Of a stretch of DNA of 64,000 bases, positions 57,911 to 64,000 are shown in pieces. The position numbers and the translations under genes are program-made. Source of the stretch: Sclerotiophoma versabilis. Its lineage: Eukaryota; Ascomycota; Dothideomycetes; Pleosporales; Didymellaceae. The stretch covers positions 186,001 to 250,000 of the forward strand of contig JAAROD010000054.1 in the NCBI GenBank assembly GCA_012274445.1. Reading direction: 5' to 3'. Position 1 is the stretch's first letter, and each line of letters starts with the position of its first letter. Below the pieces are notes generated by a model, which was given only the letters and a program-made list of their open reading frames with translations, had not been told where the DNA came from and searched no databases.

Positions 57911-60900
57911 ATGTTGCAGAGCACAACTAGAACGCCCACGAGCCTATGGACGGGCGGAAAAGACCTGCCGCACCGCGGTCTCGAGGCAGTAGTCCTCCGA
58001 CTCAGCGGAGACGCCAGTCTGAACAATTCTCTACAACAGATAGGGTTAGGACATTTCATCAAAGGTGAAGTTGCCAAAACTGACTCAAACTGCCATAGTA
58101 CGCAAACACAGCATGTTCCAAATTCCGCTCAGTCATCCAAGTCCACGAAGAACATTGTTGCCGGTCTGCCAGCCAATGCGCGGACGGGGTTTGCACCTTG
58201 CCCAATGAACGAATGCCATATTGACCAACACAGACAAAACAGCAGTGGCGACGTGTTACACAGTCATGCCAGATTTCAGAGTGGTGTGGGACCAGCAAGT
58301 TCTCGAAAACTCAGTACAGACCACAGTCCATTGCACGCCATGTCACCAATGAGCAATCGCAGCGGATCTAATACACCAGTGCAAGTTGCACCTACTGTAC
58401 CCTCCATGTTGCCCGTGGCGCAGAGACAGGTACCAACTCAAAGCGCACCTATAGACACTTTGAGTGCCTTGCGCTCACACAAGTCCTTGCGTATTTCAAG
58501 CGTACCACAAGCAACAAATGACTCAACCAGAACGGAAGTTAGAGCACTAAAGGCACAACTAAGAGCTGCAGAGATGGTAGACGCAAACCTTCAGTCCCGC
58601 GTCAAGCAGCTTGAAGATGAACTCAAGCAGTTTGAAGCTCTTCCAGCTCAATTGGCAGCGTTAAAGAGCTTAGTTGAGCAACAACAACAAGCAGCGACAA
58701 AAGATCCATCACCAGAGGACATAGAACGTCGACTCAGTGCTCTCGAAAACGTAAAGCCATCGGTTGAGATGCCTCAATTCGTGCAATTACAATCAGATGT
58801 GCAAGCTACAACGACGGCCGTCAAGAAATTTATTTCACTCCCGGAACAGCTCAAACATCTGCAATCTACGGCTGCGCAACAGGACAAGGGTATAGCAGAA
58901 GCTTTAGCAAAGAGCCGCAGGCTTGAGGCTGATGCTAATGACCTTGCATCTCTTAAGGAAGACATCAAGACGGTCAAAGAACAACGACAGGCCATGAGGG
59001 GCGATGCAGTGAAAACTATGATTCAAACAGCAATTCAACCCGAGATCATAAAGATGGACGCCTTTCGAACCGAGCACGCAAATCATCTTAAGGAAATGTC
59101 TACGAAGGTAGAAGCAAACCAGAGAATCTGCGATGATCTCCGTCAGCGTGACCTACCCGCACACCTGCAGAATCTGCAAGACAGGATCAAACAAGTCGAA
59201 AGCAGTGACAACAAGGTAGGAAATCTCGACAAAAGAATGATGACTGTCGAAGAAACCCATACGAGATTGCGCAAGAATAACGAGAAATCATTTCAGGATG
59301 TTGATGGGTACATTGGGCCACTTAACAAAGCGCACTCTGACACGAACCAAACTATCCTACAAAGAATTGGGTCTCTAGAAGATAACATACGGTCCTTACG
59401 AAAGGAGCTGGACCATCTCTCTGGCGAACATGGCAAGCTGGAGCGTCCCACTGATCCCAAAGACTTCAAATCCCTCCAGGAGGTCGTCTGTGGCCTAGGG
59501 GAGGACCACGAGAAGCTTACTCGGGATGTCAGACAGATACAGAGTCTTACCAGTGGATTTCAAGAGCACATAAACCAGCACATGAATCCGCCCAAAAATG
59601 GCCAGAATATGCACCTGAACTTCTCTAATGAACACAAAAAGCTTTTAGAACGTGTAAAGAAGCTCGAATCAGTTCCAGACAGATCTGCATCACCAGCGCC
59701 CTCGACAAGTCACAACCAAGTCAAGAAGGCGGTTGAAACCCTCGAAATCCACGTGTCCGATTTAGACAAAGCGGTGAAGCGAGTGGAACATAACCAGCAC
59801 AATGAGAGATCGATCACTGGTCAAATTAAGAGCTTCCAAAGTGAACAGTCAAAAGTGGTTAACTCCCAGAAGTCTCTACAGAGCGAGCATGGTACGATCA
59901 CAGAACAGGTCAAGAAGCTGCACACCGAGCAGATCGAACTTTCTAAAGAGTTTGACTCTCTTGCCAGTCAGATCGAGGCGTACCATAGCAAGCAAGAAAG
60001 CCTGGCCAATCAGCAGAAGGCATTCGAGTCGGAGCAGATCAAGTCATCTGAGACACAAGAAGGAATCAACAAAACTCTGGAGAGTATTCAATCTCAGGTA
60101 ATGACGTCGGAAAAACTAGGCAACCAGGTCAAGACTCTCGCAAACGAGCAACAGAAAGTCAGCGATCGAGTCGCGAAGCTTGAGACGGCTCCAAAGCCAG
60201 CTGCGCCCCCGGACCAGTGGGGTGGGAGCAAACATCCCGACATCACCCCTAGCTCGTTCGAAATGGAAAACATTCAGCAGAGACTCCGTTCAGTGGAACA
60301 CCGCGTTGGGGGGACGAACGGCCTCAGCACGGTCACCAATAGTCTGCGGGAGGATGTCCATGGCCTTCAAGAGGATGTCCAAGACATGGCGGGCGACATA
60401 CACAACATCAAAAGCGATTTTGGTGTCGTACAGACCAGATTCACCGACATTTTTGATGAGCACTTTGATCCATTCAAAGCATCGGTTGAACAGGAATTGA
60501 AGAAGCACAGTCAGGCCTTAGACCAGCATTCTGAGATCCTGGCCAGGCTGCAGGAGCAAGTGGCGAAATCGCAAGAAGAAAGCCCAGCTCCTACTTTCTC
60601 GGCCGCACAACTCCTGTCGATCCGCAACATAGTGCAGGGTTCGACCGAAGTCAAGCAAGAGTTGGGTCGTCTGCAGGACTATGTGAACGCGGAGACGGAG
60701 CAACGAAATGCAGCTTTCGAGGAGTTGAAACAGCAAGTGGCATTGAAACAGGACATCGAGACAGGAACACAAGCGATTGATACCGTGAAAGCTGCCGTGC
60801 GGAACTTACAGAACCAGTACGACAACATATACACAGATGATCTCCACCAGAAGATGGTTCATTGGTTCGTACAACAATATCCTTCGACTTCAGCAAATCT

Positions 60901-61684
60901 GCTCCAGCAATTCGCGGTAATACAGCATGAGGTTGCACAACTGCGAAACTTCACAGATCTGTTAACCCGAATTCCGAATGGCGCACAGGTACTGGGTGCA
61001 CTTGCGCAGATTGGCCCGCAAATTACGGCCCTTGTACAATCTCCACCGGGATCTAAGCAGTCACCAGAAATGCTAGCTAAGACTAACGAGGCATTGAGCA
61101 CAATCAACGAATCAGTGGCTGAAGCGCGCAAGCAGCACGAGAATCTGGCGATGATAGTTAACAGCTTGCAAACGTCCGTGCACGCACTGGACCCAAAAAA
61201 CACGCCCTTTGCCAGGACTGAGTCAATCAGTGTATTACGAACTGAACTTGAAGCTGGGTTCGAAAAGGAATTCAACGCTCTGACAACGAAGATCGAAAAG
61301 GAAATCAAAGAGCGTACCGAAACTGAGCAAAATATTGTGCTCACTAGCAATAATCGGTTCAAAGAGCTTGAGACTGGCAAGATCAAGGCAATCTCCGATA
61401 AACTGGAGGGTTTCCAGGCTGCTATGAACACGATTCGCCAAGACTTTGATAGGGTCCTCAGCGACTTTAACGACCCCGTTAACAAGGAGCTGTTCAGTTA
61501 CCTTCCTACTCTCTTCTTGCACACTGGACAGCTGCAATGGGTTCTCGAGGACCTGAACCAAAACTTGCCGAAAGGAAGACTGGCAATTAAGTGGTCCTGC
61601 GACTTGAAAGACAAGTTCACCGTTCCATCACCCTATCCCAATGTGAGTGGTGAAGCTGCAGCCAAAGATAAAAGCAGACAGTGA
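57911..61684 (+). CDS. Large coiled-coil protein, 1257 aa
   Basis: Single uninterrupted frame of 1257 aa. Residues 1-200 are low-complexity and S/T/Q-rich. From about residue 205 nearly the whole chain is predicted by eye as coiled coil, with heptad-like lines rich in L, Q, K, E (for example QLEDELKQFEALPAQLAALK). Two blocks of motif-like segments (such as EQVKKLHTEQIELSKEF and NQVKTLANEQQKVSDRV) look like diverged repeats. A globular stretch appears near residues 1000-1080. There is no signal peptide or membrane span. No family is recognised; candidates are a cytoskeletal, spindle-pole, septal or nuclear-pore scaffold. The start could lie upstream via an unrecognised exon. The long intron-free frame supports a real gene. 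Confidence 0.8.
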   Translation: MLQSTTRTPTSLWTGGKDLPHRGLEAVVLRLSGDASLNNSLQQIGLGHFIKGEVAKTDSNCHSTQTQHVPNSAQSSKSTKNIVAGLPANARTGFAPCPMNECHIDQHRQNSSGDVLHSHARFQSGVGPASSRKLSTDHSPLHAMSPMSNRSGSNTPVQVAPTVPSMLPVAQRQVPTQSAPIDTLSALRSHKSLRISSVPQATNDSTRTEVRALKAQLRAAEMVDANLQSRVKQLEDELKQFEALPAQLAALKSLVEQQQQAATKDPSPEDIERRLSALENVKPSVEMPQFVQLQSDVQATTTAVKKFISLPEQLKHLQSTAAQQDKGIAEALAKSRRLEADANDLASLKEDIKTVKEQRQAMRGDAVKTMIQTAIQPEIIKMDAFRTEHANHLKEMSTKVEANQRICDDLRQRDLPAHLQNLQDRIKQVESSDNKVGNLDKRMMTVEETHTRLRKNNEKSFQDVDGYIGPLNKAHSDTNQTILQRIGSLEDNIRSLRKELDHLSGEHGKLERPTDPKDFKSLQEVVCGLGEDHEKLTRDVRQIQSLTSGFQEHINQHMNPPKNGQNMHLNFSNEHKKLLERVKKLESVPDRSASPAPSTSHNQVKKAVETLEIHVSDLDKAVKRVEHNQHNERSITGQIKSFQSEQSKVVNSQKSLQSEHGTITEQVKKLHTEQIELSKEFDSLASQIEAYHSKQESLANQQKAFESEQIKSSETQEGINKTLESIQSQVMTSEKLGNQVKTLANEQQKVSDRVAKLETAPKPAAPPDQWGGSKHPDITPSSFEMENIQQRLRSVEHRVGGTNGLSTVTNSLREDVHGLQEDVQDMAGDIHNIKSDFGVVQTRFTDIFDEHFDPFKASVEQELKKHSQALDQHSEILARLQEQVAKSQEESPAPTFSAAQLLSIRNIVQGSTEVKQELGRLQDYVNAETEQRNAAFEELKQQVALKQDIETGTQAIDTVKAAVRNLQNQYDNIYTDDLHQKMVHWFVQQYPSTSANLLQQFAVIQHEVAQLRNFTDLLTRIPNGAQVLGALAQIGPQITALVQSPPGSKQSPEMLAKTNEALSTINESVAEARKQHENLAMIVNSLQTSVHALDPKNTPFARTESISVLRTELEAGFEKEFNALTTKIEKEIKERTETEQNIVLTSNNRFKELETGKIKAISDKLEGFQAAMNTIRQDFDRVLSDFNDPVNKELFSYLPTLFLHTGQLQWVLEDLNQNLPKGRLAIKWSCDLKDKFTVPSPYPNVSGEAAAKDKSRQ

Positions 61685-62388
61685 GCGGCGATCGTGGGTA
61701 CAGGTGAAGCTCATGGCCAAACAGATATGTCCTACGTATACAACACTACAATCCCCTTCCGGGTCTATCCTTTTTACATAAAACGTGTAGTAAATACCCC
61801 CCTCCCCCTTTTTTCGTTTTTGTGGCGGATGGCTTCGTATTGGAAAGTTTAGGCGTTTCTAGCAGAGTATGGCATGATAGATCACAATACCCAACATGAT
61901 GTAAATCCCCTCATATATTCTTCGATGACTATTTTTCCTGGAGTTGCCGGATGCTGGTGGCAGCATTATCTCGACATTTGGCTGGAACACTCTTTTCAAT
62001 CAGGATTTTGTCAGAGAGCATAATATTACTGCTTCTCCTGTACATGTCCTGCCTAGAAGCGCTGGTCTCTTTGCAAGTTTTACGTAGCTTCTCTTTACCG
62101 AAAGATGTCTTGAGGCCGAGGACAACAGTTCTTCTCTTGTGATAGTGGTAAAAAACCGCGCTAGTAAACTCCGCTCAAAAGTCCGTGTCAGAGCTCCGAG
62201 CTCTAAGCTGGACTCAATTCCAATATTTAGCGGGACTCACGCACATAACACATTTCCACGCAAGAGTAAAATTAGACTGGACAATTGGGCCCGTATCCCG
62301 ATCGAAGACACCAACAGCCACAGCAACAGCGCTGCCCGCCGCAACAAATCCCTCGGTCCCTACACGCGCACAAGACGCAGACACATCC
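61685..62388. other. Intergenic region before Pop8-like gene
   Basis: About 700 bases. The Pop8 frame is open upstream to 62185, but that segment has no ATG (it starts at a GTG) and reads as low-quality protein, so it may be leader. Small plus frames at 61951-62142 and 62139-62780 are out of frame and unrecognised. The 3' UTR of the coiled-coil gene lies at the left end. Confidence 0.5.
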
Positions 62389-62916
62389 ATGGCCGATGTC
62401 CCCGCAGCAGACACACAAAATCCCTCCACCTCGCCTCAAGAGGTGAAGAAGCGCAAAAGAAAAGAAAAGGAAACACATATCCTTCATCAGAGCACCTTCC
62501 GCAAACCTACCTGGTCATACTTCCACCTCACCCTCGTCACACCAGGCACGGCCGCGCAACCGTCCTCAGCCTCGGCGGTATCCTTAGACTCGTGCGATAT
62601 CGACGCACTTACCGTCTCGAGCCTTCTTCTTCAACCTCTCACCGTATACCTCGGCACCATGGGCTCCGCTATACCCATCGATATTCTCCACACACAAGGG
62701 CGCAGCGCGTACGTTCGTACACCAAGACAGGATGCAAGAGCTTTCCGCGCAGGCCTGAGTGGTTGGATTGGCGGGTGTGATGCGGGAAGTGTGCCAGGCG
62801 TCAGGGAAGGTGGAAGAATAAACGTTGCGTGGAGGGTCATCGCTGAAGGTGGGAGCTTGGGGCTGTTAAGAGGAGCAGGCGAAGAACTCTTTGGAGAGAA
62901 CGGGGTTGCGTATTGA
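62389..62916 (+). CDS. POP8: Ribonuclease P/MRP subunit Pop8-like
   Basis: Single-exon 175-aa protein from the first in-frame ATG (62389). The N-terminal 30 residues are acidic and then basic (KKRKRKEKE), a possible nuclear signal. The core has the Pop8 pattern: KPTWSYFHLTLVTP, then DALTVSSLLLQPLTVYLG, then AIPIDILHTQGRSAYVRTPR and FRAGLSGWIGG. Pop8 is a protein of the RNase P and RNase MRP complexes, which process tRNA 5' ends and pre-rRNA in the nucleus and nucleolus. The C-terminal extension (INVAWRVIAEGGSLGLL) also fits the family. At 175 aa it is near the usual size for filamentous fungi (yeast Pop8 is 133). A 5' exon or a different start cannot be excluded. The stop at 62914-62916 is followed by a gene-free end. 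Confidence 0.78.
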   Translation: MADVPAADTQNPSTSPQEVKKRKRKEKETHILHQSTFRKPTWSYFHLTLVTPGTAAQPSSASAVSLDSCDIDALTVSSLLLQPLTVYLGTMGSAIPIDILHTQGRSAYVRTPRQDARAFRAGLSGWIGGCDAGSVPGVREGGRINVAWRVIAEGGSLGLLRGAGEELFGENGVAY

Positions 62917-64000
62917 TGTAGCAGAGGGAGGAGGAAAGCTTGAAAATCTTCAGAAGGCGCCGCGACATGCTCAGTCAGACGACTCGCGAAGTATCGCGTT
63001 AGCCCTCTAACATGGTCTGAGAGACAGCTACAGTCTACCAGAGATGGGAATAAAGCAAGCTCACAAGACCGCGGGATGTGTGAGTAGCCTTGCGATCGAC
63101 TACTGTCCGGTCCTCGACAAGAACCATCAGCCTCATCAGTTCTCGAACGACCAGCGCAGCGTAGGATGCCAACCACAAAACGCATCCAGAGCTCTAAAGG
63201 ATACACCGCACAAAACCAGATCCCAGGAGATTCAAACGAAACGCCGTACGTAGAAGCGTACCAAGTCCACACACAGACACAGGACTACTCAAGCAATCCA
63301 TCAAACAGTCGAGCCAACCTACACACACCGCAACCAGAGCACAACCCCACAATCCCTAACCCGACAGCTATACATCACGAACAAGACCAATCCCAAGACA
63401 AGACAAGACAAGACAAGACAAGACAAGACAAGACAAGACAAGCCCGCTTCCCAATCTCCCCACCAGTCTACAAACCCAGTCCGAGAAAGTCTCAACCGCA
63501 ACATCCCCAGCACCATACGCTCGCGCAAAACAGCACAAAAGACTCCAAAGCCTGCGAAGGAAGAATGTTGAAATGCAAAGGTCCTCCAAACTCCCCCAGA
63601 ATCGTAGGGAAGTTGGCTTTTCAATTCAATGTATAGAGCAGTAACGGCGACCTCTGTTTCTCGGTACAAATTGCACTACCGGCTCGTCCCTGCCGGCGGG
63701 TTGTTGTTGTGTTGCTCGGTGCTCCGTATAGATGGAGACTTTTGCTGGCTGAAATGCGACTACACTTGGGGCGAGGTGTGTAGGGGATATCGGGAGGAAG
63801 GGATGGTTGGTTCTTGAGCGAAGAATGTGAGAGTGTGATCAAGACTTAGTCTCATGCGACTGTTCTGTTGTTGAGGCGGATAGTTGACAGATTTTTTCTT
63901 TCTCAAGGAGATGATTTTTTTTTAGAAAAGCCATAGCGTTTATGAACGGCGAAAGAATATGTTCATTCGGACAAGAGATCCTCCTGGTCTTGCTATGCAT
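62917..64000. other. Gene-free end of window
   Basis: About 1.1 kb without a recognisable gene. Short frames on both strands (for example 63166-63636 plus and 63319-63669 minus) depend on the AAGAC repeat and are not credible. T and A runs occur near 63893-63925. Confidence 0.55.
63395..63441. repeat. (AAGAC)n microsatellite
   Basis: About nine perfect AAGAC units. Because five is not a multiple of three, all frames through it stay open, which explains the spurious open frames over this segment. It is a simple-sequence tract with no other visible role. Confidence 0.9.

Noticed and set aside
62185..62388. Longer Pop8-like protein starting at 62185
   Set aside because: The first codon there is GTG and no ATG occurs until 62389; a eukaryotic gene is unlikely to start so without evidence.
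63319..63669. Minus-strand frame rich in Leu/Ser/Cys repeats
   Set aside because: It is the translation of the AAGAC microsatellite complement, not a protein.
1..64000. tRNA, rRNA, CRISPR or transposon features
   Set aside because: I looked for B-box-like GGTTCGANTCC, clustered direct repeats, long terminal repeats and transposase or reverse-transcriptase motifs and found none that I could support; a covariance-model search would be decisive for tRNAs.

Overview
The window looks like a chromosomal segment from a filamentous ascomycete (Pezizomycotina, probably Dothideomycetes; the class is inference). Seen directly: genes on both strands are interrupted by short GT-AG introns, mostly 46-65 nt and some with CTAAC-like branch sites; housekeeping proteins are fungal in type (Sey1, Sly41-like, Rcf2-like, Rvb2, Mnn4-like LicD protein); and there are fungal secreted families (BYS1/thaumatin-like, CAP-like, GPI-type repeat protein). 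There are no operons, no CRISPR array, no recognisable transposon, and no rRNA or tRNA that I could support.

Layout. 1-2945: gene-free, with a CATCG microsatellite and a 21-nt C run. 2946-4859 (-): Ran1/Ksp1-type protein kinase with a long leader. 8087-10086 (+): enolase-phosphatase E1 of methionine salvage, with unusually long introns. 11173-15694 (-): 1488-aa WD40 protein with a SANT/Myb-like segment and a Cys-rich segment. 17102-18955 (+): amino acid/choline permease. 19169-23567 (-): a large protein assembled here from five or six exons, with an N-terminal chromodomain, seven CCCH zinc fingers and an uncharacterised C-terminal region. 24012-25014 (+): Rab11/Ypt31 GTPase. 25553-26230 (-): conserved-looking hypothetical. 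26932-27934 (-): Rcf2/HIG1 mitochondrial protein. 29359-31897 (-): Pumilio RNA-binding protein. 32424-35194 (-): secreted prolyl-oligopeptidase-like alpha/beta hydrolase. 35604-37241 (+): Sly41-type transporter. 37746-40558 (+): Sey1 ER-fusion GTPase. 40559-47715: mostly gene-poor, with one decayed reading frame and a secreted CAP-like protein (42940-43713, -). 47716-48309 (+): BYS1 protein. 48471-49891 (-): GPI-type cell-wall protein with VHFE repeats. 50766-52273 (-): broken F-box/LRR gene. 53468-54574 (-): Mnn4-like LicD protein with a K/E-rich tail. 55823-57379 (-): Rvb2/Reptin helicase. 57911-61684 (+): 1257-aa coiled-coil protein. 62389-62916 (+): Pop8-like RNase P/MRP subunit. The rest to 64000 is gene-free, with an AAGAC microsatellite.

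How the genes relate. They do not form a metabolic cluster. Loose themes are the secretory pathway (Rab11, Sey1, Sly41-like, Mnn4-like) and its cargo (CAP, BYS1, GPI protein, peptidase), and chromatin/RNA regulation (WD40/SANT protein, chromodomain-CCCH protein, Rvb2, Pumilio, Pop8). The most unusual object is the chromodomain-CCCH protein, whose architecture suggests a link between methylated histone and RNA. All exon structures were assembled by eye from splice consensus and reading frame, so terminal exons are less certain than internal ones.
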